A stretch of 64,000 nt of DNA from Nematostella vectensis (taxonomy: Eukaryota > Cnidaria > Anthozoa > Actiniaria > Edwardsiidae): assembly GCF_932526225.1 (NCBI RefSeq), contig NC_064036.1, positions 3,907,501 to 3,971,500 on the forward strand. Direction: 5' to 3'. A model generated the notes under the pieces. The model was not told where the DNA came from and did not search any database. It saw only the letters and a program-made list of their open reading frames with translations. The position numbers were made by a program, and so were the translations under genes. This document shows, one piece after another, positions 12,901-24,900 of this stretch. Numbering within the stretch: the stretch's first letter is position 1; each line of letters opens with the position of its first letter.

Positions 12901-15900
12901 ACACTTGTGAACATAAGAGAACCAGTAAAAAATTGCGAGAAATTTGGACTCAGAACTTCGAAAAGTCTGTGGCCAAGAAGTCAAGGGCTTGCAAGTATTT
13001 GAAAAAATCTAGCATAACAGTTATTTTGTGAGCAAATTTTTGGTACCATTCTTGGGGCTTCTTTTGATAATATAGCAGCATCCAAACCACAGAACAAGGG
13101 ACCCCTAGCCCATGCTGACCCTCACCTCTGACTCCTTGACCCTCTGCAGCTCGTCTCTTGCCTGCTCGTACTGGCTCTTGGCTGACGATAACGCGCTTCG
13201 GTACTGCTCCAACTCTTTATTCTTCTCACTAAGCGTCTACAACAACAAAGACGATCAGAAACTAGTATAAACGAATGATTTCTTGCGTGGTTAAGAACAT
13301 AGTCGAAGTGACTGTGGGATCACGACATACCAGCTGTAACTGCCTGGCACACAATTACCTAAGCTACAGTTATGTGACATACCGTTCCTAACTGCTGTAG
13401 TTGCGTTACATTCCTGCTGTACTTGCGTGACACACCATTCCCTAACTGCTGTACTTGCGTGACACACTATTCCCTAACTGCATACTACATACCTGCTGTA
13501 GTTGGGTGACACACCGTGACATACCTGCTGTAATTTGTGTGACACACCGTGACATACCTTCTTTAATTGTGTGACACGTCTTAACGTAACTGCTGTAGTT
13601 GGGTGACACACCGTGTCATAGCTTTTGTAAACGTGTGACACACCGTGACATACCTACTGTAGTTGGGTGGCACACCGTGATATACCTGCTGTCGTTGCGT
13701 GACACACAATTCCCTAACTGCTGTAGTTGCGTGACACACCATTCCCTGACTGTTGTTCTTGCGTGACACACCGTGACATACCTTCTTTGATTGCGTGACA
13801 CGTCATAACGTAACTGCTTTAGTTGGGTGACAAACCGTGTCATAGCTTTTGTATACGTCTGACACACCGTGACATACCTACTGTAGTTGGGTGACACACC
13901 GTGACATACCTGCTGTAGTTGTGTGACACTGCCGTGCTGCGACTCCATGATGCGTCTCTCGGTCTCCACGGCCTGACGAATCCTGTCCTGTTCCTTCACC
14001 CTCATCTCTTCCACCACTTCACGGAACTTCTCTTCCTGTTCCGACCGAGCCTCGGCTACGGCTCTCGAAACCTGTCTGTCCTCTTCGCGTTTTGCGTCTT
14101 CGCGCAGCTTAAGTATAACGTCCTGGTGGGTTTCCTCCATCTCAGTAATTCTGTTGGAAAAAGAAGCGTTACAAGCATGTCTCCTGTAGAATAACCAGCT
14201 GTAAACTTCATTACTACATGGTTGCTCCAATAAATAACAAAGTACATATGTCGTGGAGACGCCACAAAGAACGAAATGGCGGCGTACGTGAGCTAGAAAT
14301 GGGAAATTCTGGCCTTATCAGTAAGAATCTTCCAGATGTTTTTATATGTTCTCTCCCTTACTTCGCCTCTAGTCGTCGGCACTGGTCACGCTGGGACTGC
14401 AATTTGCGGCAAAGGGTCTCGACAGATGGAGATTCCTCTGAAAAATAACAAAGTTTAATAAAATGACATTAAGCAGACACTACGGCATTGTGGACGACGA
14501 CGGCAGAAAACAATCGAATTTGATACAGAATTCAATAGTTGCACGTGAAATTGCGTTCTTTCTGATAAATTTCAGCTGTATTCCACCAAACCACGACGTT
14601 AAACTCCAACTTTCACGGTCAATTGAGGACGCGGAAATTTACATTGTAAACTCCTCTAACTACGTTCGTTACTGTAGAAATAATGACCTTAGTTGTTTAT
14701 AACTATCTATCTCTGACTGTAATGTTTTGCTTATTCTAGTGGAATTAAATTGGAATTGATTTCCAAGGCGCGAATGCATTTATTTCGATCTCGTTGTCCT
14801 AGCCGTGTCCTTGCTTATAGCCCAGTTAATCTAATGTTTAACCTAAAAGTAATTGCAACACAAGATGTCTTAAATGACAGATTAGCACGTCCTTAACCCC
14901 CCCCCCCCCCCCCCCATCCTTAATTACTTAGTTTATCCAAAGTTCTCTTGAGGGAACATCTCGAAATTCAACAATTAACATTTCTTTTGTCAGCAATCTT
15001 GTATTCTATTGTTATTCATGGCGCACTAACCCTCCGCAAACGCACGCTCTCGACGAGATCGCTCTGCCAGTGCGCTGATGAATAACATAAGAATCCAATA
15101 TTGCCGACAAAAGAAATTGTTTATTGTCAAGTTTCGAGATGTTCCCCCAAGAGAACTTTGGAGAATTCTTGGGATGTTGTTTAGAATGTCTTTTCTTATC
15201 ATTTAACAATAAAACTGGTTTGTGTTGCAATTACTTTTAGGTTCGGCTATAAATTTTCATAGATTGACTGGACTATTATTAAAGTCCCTAGTATTGGAGG
15301 GGGGAGGGAAGGCGGGATACTACGAGAAGACTACGAGGATGAGGGACAAGTATGAAGACGTGCCAGAGGAGGGGGGAAGGGGAACTTACCTGAATCACTC
15401 CCTTCAGAGTCTACGCCTGCCCTTCTGATCGTATCCTCGGCACGCTTTTGCCAAGACATCTCGTTAGACAGCAGGCGACATATCACCTCCTGGTAACAGA
15501 ATTTATTACGAATGAGAAGTGATATGCATACAAGGACTCCAAAAGAATCTCGGGAATATCGGTAAAGGGGAACCATACGTTAACCCAGTGCAGTAAATCG
15601 TATGTAGCCTAGCCTTTCTAATCGAGTGCAATGAATCGTATGTACTCTCACCTTGATCTAGTTCAGTGAATCGCAAGTATTCTCACTTGGATCTAGTTCA
15701 GTGAATCGTGAGTATTCTCACTTGGATCTAGTAAATCGTGTGTATTCTCACTTTGATCTAGTTCGGTGAATCGTGTGTATTCTCACTTGGATCTAGTAAA
15801 TCGTGTGTATTCTCACTTGGATCTAGTTCAGTATATCGTGTGTATTCTCACTTGGATCTAGTTCAGTAAATCGAGTGTATTTTCACTTGGATCTAGTTCA

Positions 15901-18900
15901 GCGAATCGTGTGTATTCTCACTTGGATCTAGTAAATCGTGTGTATTCTCACTTGGATCTAGTTCGGTGAATCGTGTCTATTCTCACTTGGATCTAGTTCA
16001 GTGAATCGTGTGTATTCTCACTTGGATCTAGTAAATCGTGTGTATTCTCACTTGGATCTAGTAAATCGTGTGTATTCTCACTTGGATCTAAGTTCAGTAT
16101 ATCGTGTGTATTCTCACTTGGATCTAGTTCAGTAAATCGAGTGTATTCTCACTTGGATCTAGTTCAGTGAATCGTGTGTATTCTCACTTGAATCTAGTAA
16201 ATCGTGTGTATTCTCACTTGGATCTAGTTCAGTATATCTAGTGTATTCTCACTTGGATCTAGTTCAATGAATCATTTGTATTCTCACTTGGATCTAGTTC
16301 AGTGAATCGTATGTATTCTCACTCGGATCTAGTTTAGTGAATCGTGTGTATTCTCACTTGGATCTAGTAAATCGTGTGTATTCTCACTTGGATCTAGTAA
16401 ATCGTGTGTATTCTCACTTGGATCTAAGTTCAGTATATCGTGTGTATTCTCACTTGGATCTAGTTCAGTAAATCGAGTGTATTCTCACTTGGATCTAGTT
16501 CAGTGAATCGTGTGTATTCTCACTTGAATCTAGTAAATCGTGTGTATTCTCACTTGGATCTAGTTCAGTATATCTAGTGTATTCTCACTTGGATCTAGTT
16601 CAATGAATCATTTGTATTCTCACTTGGATCTAGTTCAGTGAATCGTATGTATTCTCACTCGGATCTAGTTTAGTGAATCGTGTGTATTCTCACTTGGATC
16701 TAGTAAATCGTGTGTATTCTCACTTGGATCTAGTAAATCGTGTGTATTCCCACTTGGATCTAGTTCAGTGAATCGTGTGTATTCTCACCTTGATCCAATG
16801 CAAGGAATCGTGGGTCGTGACTTCCTCTAGTTCAGTCAGCTCTTTTTCCAGTGATCTAAACGAGCGGCCTGATCGAGATAAACGGCGCTAAAAGAAATAG
16901 AACAAATATAAATGTACTGACGGTTTTAACAGGGGAGAACTTGGGCCTAGTAAGTAACTACATCTGACTCATACATACCTCAATGCCTTCCAATGTTTTT
17001 CGTAATACTCCCACGGCGTCCTTCAAGTCATTCTTCTCATTATGAAGCTACGAAAACAATGATAATCATGTATGCAGATGATCAGGGTAAGTTATTAGGG
17101 GCTACGAACACAAAGATGGCCATTTATTCATTTGGCTAAGAAATGGTAACGTCATCGATCAGCATCGGCATCTAGTAGTGTAGATATAACGAAAATAATA
17201 TATCAGAAAAACTCTGGCTAAGTTATGGTGCGTACTTCGCACTAAGGACCCAGCCAGAACCCACTCTGGTTATCACGCGAGAGCAAATACAACAGAACAA
17301 CTCTGAGTAAAGAAACCCTTGTGAATACCTTGCGGAAGTAAGGACCCACTCTGGCAAATAAGCGAGGAATAAGCTTCTTACCCTTTCCTCGGCGTCGGCA
17401 TAGCCCCGAATCTCATCCGTTAGACGGACGGTGTCGTGCGAGAGCTCCTTGATGCTGTCTAAGAGTTCTTCGTCGTCCATTTCCCCACAGTCAGGTATCT
17501 TCTTGTTGATGAACACATTCTGGATAACTTTTCGTCTGAAGCGATCAAACTGGAGATCCAAGGCATAGACAAATAGTTAAACCATGATGACATTCCTCTA
17601 CTGAACAACAATTTGTAGAGATATCGGAGGACATGTGACTTACCCGTCTCTCAAGCTGTTGATAGTCGACTTTGAGTAGCTTCTCTGCTCTGTTGGCATC
17701 GAGGAACTGTGCCTTGGCGTGGTCTAGTTCCTGCTGAATGGCGCGGTCACTCTAGAACACAAGCAATTGAATAATAAGCACAAACTACCCGTCACGTCAG
17801 AATACAAGCAATGAAATGATCAGCATACAAAAGACACTCTATACAAGCAATAGAATGATCACAACAAACTAAAGGACACTCTAGAACACAAGCAATAAAG
17901 TGATCAGCATAAACAAACGGTCATTTTAGAACACAAGTAATGAAATGATCAGCACAAACTAACGGTCACTTAAGAACACAAGCAATGGAATGATCAGCAT
18001 ACAAATGACACTTTGAACAAAAGTAATGAAATGATCAGCACAAACTAACGGTCACCTTAGAACACAAGTAATGAGATGATCAGCACAAACTAACGGTCAC
18101 CTTAGAACACAAGTAATGGGATGATCAGCACAAACTAACGGTAACCTTAGAACACAAGTAATGAAATGATCAGCATACAAATAACACTCTAGAACAAAAG
18201 TAATGAGATGATTAGCACAAACTAATGGTCACTTTAGGACACAATGGAATGATCAGCATACAAATGACACTCTAGAACACAAGTGATGAGACGATCAGCA
18301 CAAACTAACGGTCACCTAAGAACACAAGCAATGAGATGATCAGCATACAAATGACACTTAGAACACAAGTAATGAAATGATCAGCACAATCTAATGGTCA
18401 CTTACGCGCTCGCACGGAGCGCGTATCGATTAGCAAGTTTGCATCATTACTGACGTTTAAACGCGCCTGCGGGTCGCAACAAAATCTTCTGCCTTACCTA
18501 ATTTGACTTTTACCGAATATGGAGCAGTAGAATCTCAAAACCGTCGTTCAAATTGTTTTTCTATTCAAAATTTTTCAGGAGAGCGTCTTGAAAATTGGCT
18601 CCATACAAGACTCCAAAAGTACCCTATCTTCAAAGAAGGCTGCAGGTCGAGTTTTTAATCTTTTGACAGAATGTCTACATACATATGAAAGATTCACATT
18701 TAACTAAATCCGTCGTTCAAATTTTTAGTTAGGGATTTGTTTTTGAGAAAGAGCTATTTTTTTAACCTAGGTAAGCCGCTTTGAGCGCTTTTCTTTGTAT
18801 TTTTTTTTTTAATTTTGCGCTCTGCCGCATGCGAATAATTGAATAAGCATAAACTTACTTATCACCTATGTCCACCGTTTCTGCCCCATGAACTTTTTTG

Positions 18901-21900
18901 TAGCCAAATCCGATAACTCCCCGGAAAAAAATAGGTCTACTTTTTTAATTTCGCACCCCTTCCCCCCCCCCCCATGGGCCTGTGATTTGATAGCAAAATC
19001 ACACCTACTACACCCTGCACCTCTACTTTTGACTATAAGTGGACCTATAGCATCGTACCTTGAGAAATGCCATGGTTAGAGAGTACACTTCCTCTGTAGT
19101 AGCAACATCTCCTATTCCTCTACCTAGCTTGCTTTGCTCCGTTTGTGTCGCCGCGCTACTCATCTTCACCTTATGCCTGTTTGCCTCTGCCTTGTTTGAA
19201 CTAAGCGGGATACTCTCTACCTCTCGGTCTCGCCTGGAGTTTGACGGGAGTGGTGCTGGGTCTTGGAGGTGATCATTTGCAGTATAGGTATCAAGAAGAG
19301 CAAGCACAGCGTCGAGACTGCACTGGGAGCGTCCAGTTGGCGAAACACTGGAAGTTCTACCTAGCTCTGGCCCATCACCTGCATTCCGTACAGGCGTTAT
19401 CTTTTCAATTAATTGTGTCGGTGACAAGATTGCTGGCGATGGGTGTCGTTCCTCGAGCGTGACGTCAAAACAGCTTTCATTTCCAAGAGCTACTTGGTTG
19501 GAATAATCCCGATGCAAAACATTACTGGATCGACTTTCAAACGAATCTTCTTGTGTAAAACCATTGTAACGATCTCTTTGTGTGACACCATTGTAACGAT
19601 ATCCTGGCGTGACATCACTGTAACGATATCCTCGTGTGGCATCACCAGAGCAGTCTTCTTGCGTTGTATTAATGACTTCCCAGTCAGCCTCATCTATCAT
19701 CATATCCGCCAGGTGGGCTACCCTATTACCACTACTTGATGATCTCTAGATAAAGCATGCAAAACAACGCAAACACTGTACCAATTCTTTTTTTCGGATT
19801 TTCTGAAATAATCTCGCTCTCTAAAATAATATTGCCTGCCGCTAAATTTTAAAATACCCGTACATTTATTCACATTTTTCTTGTATTTACTGGCTCGTTC
19901 TATAGAAATCGAGGTGTGAAGTCCCATCGTGAATTCTTTGTGGACGGGTAGCTAACGAGCAACAAAGTTCATAGCCCCCAAACACTGTGGACCCGACTCG
20001 CGTGACAATTTCTTTTGAATATTAAAATATCTTGTCATTATGGAAAATATTATTATCCATAGGTCATTTCACGCGGTAGCGATGGATTGAGCTATTTTTA
20101 TTACAAAATTTAATTTTATTTAGTGCGCCACCGAATTGCAGATCTGAATTGATCTTTTTTTTTTTTTTTTTTGGGGGGGGGGGCACTAAAAATCTTCACA
20201 CACGTCAGGTTCTGAGATTTGAAAGTGGAACTGTGTCTTTTTAACACAAACTAGCACAATGTAAACATATAAATATAATACCAACAAATAAGCCGAGGGA
20301 AAAATGCTTTCGTACGCACCTGCCTCTCCTCTGATAGCGCCTGCTTCGCTCTTTCCAGTTCGCCCTGGAGTTCGGCGATCTGCCGAGTGCGGTCCTTCAG
20401 CTGTTTCTCGGTCGTTTGCAATTTCTAAATTTTGAAAATATTTTATCAGCTTTATGAGTTTTGTAACATACCCAATATAATATGGCTCTAACCCCCCAAA
20501 AAATCAATACATGTTGTCCAATAAACACTTGAAAAAGTGCTCTTCATTAGATTTAGCGTATCAACTGTAGGTCATGTCTAGAGCCTACTAACACTCTATG
20601 TCATGTAAGCATAATTCATTTATAGGTTCTCGTGATCCGAATTATCGCACGAAAAGCAGCAGAAAAAAATCCCTGAAACGCGATGCACTAAATGTAGCAT
20701 AACGTAAATCAAATCAAACGGATAGCTACTCCTCACCGACATGTGAAAAGATAGGTCTTGTTTTAGACAAACAGCACTAACAATCTCCTTTCTAGCGTAC
20801 TATCTTCATAGCAACCCTTTGTAAAAGAAAAGCTGTTGTTTACTCAACAGATGTCGAAACATTGCAAATGTCACGATAAAACTTTTTTCGTTAAGACATG
20901 ACACCGAACGGTGGAATTATTTTTTTCCATGTATACGACTCCAGGTGAAGAAACGTCACTTTTTCAAAGGGCGGAAAAAGAAACTGGCACCTTGTTTTCA
21001 AGGCTCGCTGTCTTATCTCTTGTTTAAGGTGATTTAGTAATTCCATCAATGTTTGCAAATGATTAGAAAGCATAAGTGGTGTTTTCTGAAAGGCATTCAT
21101 ATCACTTCTGTTTCCTTGATCCCCTAAGGGCCGACCATAATTTCTGGTGGAAGGGGAGGGTTTTTTTTGGCAAAACAAAATATTTATGCATGCCTTTTGG
21201 GTCTAAAAAAATCCTGCATTGTTTGGTAGAATAAAAAAAAGCCCTAAATGACAATAACAAAGTTTAACCTCCCCCTCCCCCCTTAGACATTTTAATGTAA
21301 ACAGGACATTAGACCTCATGCCACTTTCTCCTTTATTGATGCTCTCCCCACCCCCTCCCCCAAGTTTGCTAAAGTAAATTTATACCCCCATGCTCGACAG
21401 AAGGTCTTTCTCGCGACGTTCAGCTTCAACTTCTGCTTCTTTTATGGCCTTTTGACGTGTTAACTGCAATCATAGATATGGGATACAGTTAACCATACAG
21501 TACATAAGCTAACAAAGTCACTTTAATAGTAGCAAAGTAGTAAAGTCAGTTTAATAGATCACCTTAGCTCGTTAAATGATGAAAAAGTACCTTAGCTGAC
21601 AATGTTGATATCGTGGCTTCTTTTTCCTTCAGCTGTTTCTTTTGTTTGTCTACCTCAGTTTTGAGCTGTTGTATCATGCCATCTTTAGCTGAGTTCTCTC
21701 GCTGTAAAGTGTTCATAAGTGTGGCTGTCTGAGTCTTGGCCTTGTTCGCTTTTGCGAGGTCTTGAGTGAGATGAGCGATTTTGCGGTCTTTCTCTGCCAT
21801 CTCAGTGCGTAAAGAAGCCAAATTGTTGGTTCTGTTGTTGCTGTCCTCATATGGGGTAGGCCTAGCAGGAGGCTGTGGCAAGAGTGGAATTGTCTTGGAT

Positions 21901-24900
21901 TGAGGACTTGCGATTAACAAGTGAATATGATTATCGATTCAATGACACCAAAGGGCAACAAGGAACAGGAATATAAAAAAGAGTTATTATAACTGAATCC
22001 ATAGTTTATGAAAAGCACTTAGCAACCAAACTTTGATTGATTGTTTGGCTTGACTTTGCGCTATTATAGCAACAAATCTGGCTATAACATATTTATCTGT
22101 GTGTTTTTTCATCATACTAGAGTTACTATCAATTTTTGCACCCACACACCAAAAATAATTCACACTAGATATTTGCTGATGAGGTACGTAGGCCATGCAG
22201 AAACCATGAAAGAAAAGCATGAGTAAACTCACCATAGTAAAATATGGCAAGTGAGGATGCCCCCCCCCCCCCCATCCCATCCATTCTCTCTCCACAGCCC
22301 AAGTGGTATGGAAAATGTCTGCCTACCTTAGAGTCCAGCTGATCCTTAAGGCTTGCTATCTCTTCATTTTTTATGTGCATTTGGCTCTGGTATTCAGATA
22401 GCTTTTGTGTTACAGTTCTATGTGCTTCCTCCTTCTCTTTGAGACGTGCCTGAAGTTCATTCACTTTCTGTTGTAGCTCTGCCAGGCCAGTGCTGGTAAA
22501 GGCAGAGAACTCTCCTCCTCCTCTGTAGAAAAGTATTTATCATAAAATTGGAATTAAAATTCTTATGTTCATTCAAATAGCTTTAAGATAGAAGGATTCA
22601 GCCGTTTATATGCTACACATGAACCACCGCGGGCTATGATACATGGATCCTCAGGTGCTACCATTTTGGAAATACATTTTTTATATTATATCATTTCTTA
22701 TGAAAAGGTTGTGAAACAAATAAATACCCTATTTCTAAATAGGGCTTGGAGATAAAACCTACAATGATAGAGAAAAGGTTTGAGAACCTCAAAAACACTT
22801 AAAGTAGGGGGGGACTTCTGTTTACCTAAAGGCAGGGTTTTCTCTGCTTTTCAACTCTGCCATCTCATCTCTAAGAGACTGAATGACACCATCTTTGCGA
22901 TGACACTCTGCTTCGTATGCTGCAAGTCTGCTTAGCTCATCTCCCATTCGTAACAATCTCTCCTGCTGTAAAAAGAACATAATTTCTGAGTTTTTTATTC
23001 CTTACAATTACATAAAAGGCCAATATTTTTGTTTTATTTATTTCAAGAGAGTGGTTGTGAAATCAAGTGGATGAGCATGCCATATTGCATTCTTCTCTTT
23101 CTAAATAAAACCTATATTTTAAAATTTTGCATAGTATGTAATCTATGCAAAGCATAACCCATCAACAAATCCCAGATACAGTTTGTCCCTGAAAATGCTC
23201 TTCTTGATGATATGCATCGGTGCCCTTGAAAGAGTATAAAGAATGAGTTAAATAATTTAGGAGCTTACCAGGTCTTCCATTGTTGAATTGTCTCCATTAA
23301 CAGCTCTTCCCATAAATGAGCCATCATCCCAAGCCCCTAAAGATATAGAGGAAAGGAAATTTCAATCCCCATGGTCTGTGAAGTTGCATGTGCCAGTAAT
23401 GCATGAAAGTATGATTTTCAGCTGTGAGATATAATGTAGACGTGGTGATTATGGCATAAATACATAAAAAATCTTACAGCTATATACCTTAATATATATT
23501 ATATTTTGGATGCCATCTGTCAGAACAATATGGATGAGAGCGGTCTTAGTTGAGTGGCACAGATTGCCTCTCTTGCCATAGAGACAGATTTATCTTCATG
23601 AAAAATTTTGTTATGGAAAAAAAAGATGCTGGGATTGTGTGAAAGGCCCTTTTTCCCCATGATCCATGAAATTGTGGAACAAATCTTTTCCAACTTACAA
23701 GGAATTTACAGTATTTTTAAAAGTATCCAGTACCTCGAACTGTCTGAGCAGGCCTGGACCTTGTAGACCCAGCACTTGCCGGACGGGATCTCAGCGGTGG
23801 GTGTGGCAACACATTACCACCCTGGAAATGGGAAAAAACAAATCACTTATCTCTTTATTATCAGAGGTGAGCCCACAGCTCAAAATAAATGTCAATCAAT
23901 AGGCCTTAAGCCCTACACTTCATTAGAAAACATTATATCAGAAATAAAGTGATATACTTACCCTATTTTCCTGCATCTCTCTGTTCCCAGGACTATAAGA
24001 AGATGTTGGTAAAGAGAACCCCTGGGAGCTCTGATAGAGAGGGGGGTTATCCACTAGTGTTGATAAACCTGTCGATATGTATGGCAGCAGAGATGACCGC
24101 TCTGCTGGGGATGACATCATGCGTAGCCAAGGTCTACTAGTTGAATTGACTACTGGGTAATGTATCAGTGGAACTTGGTCTAAATTCAACTCATAACCAG
24201 GGTTGTCTGAGACTTGTCAAGAACAATATTTGAAATAATGTGACCTATAATGAACATCTGCATTTTCTACACTCTGCAGACACTAAAGGAAACAGAATGG
24301 TATTATTGAAAAGCTGATATCATCCTTCTTGCTGGCTGGAATACTAAATTAACAGAGAACAGTGATCTTTACAACCACGGTTTTTTACCTTTTTTGGAGA
24401 GTAAAAATTCAATTCTTGAAAGAACAAGCAAGCGGAACACCTCTATTGCTCAGTTGTAGAAGCACTTGCTTAGTAAATCAGGGGTCGGATTTTTTTGTGC
24501 AAATATTTTTTTACACTTGCCCGTTCCAAGTGTTAAAACTTAACACACTAAGTCTATATTCTCACAGGACCATAGCAGGGGGTGGGGCACTGGGGGCATG
24601 TGCCCCCCAATACTTTCGAAAATTAGAAGGAAATGACCAGAAGAGGCGTGGCGGTGCCCCCAAATATTTTCTTAATGTGTCTGTATTGTACCACTCCCCC
24701 AATCTTTCGTGGCCTGCTACATCTCTGCCTCAGATGGAAAAAACTCTCATAGCAATGATGTGAAGAAACTTCCTCAACCCATGTTGGAACCAGAGACCAG
24801 TGGCATTGTAAAGTAACGCTCTGTCAACTACATCTCCCAAACTCCCATTAATCAAAGCCATATAAATAAAATGGCAGTACATACCATAATATGGCAACCA

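Noticed and set aside
13330..18410. CRISPR-like arrays of regular short repeats
   Set aside because: There are no unique spacers or cas genes; units are head-to-tail minisatellites in introns of a eukaryotic gene.
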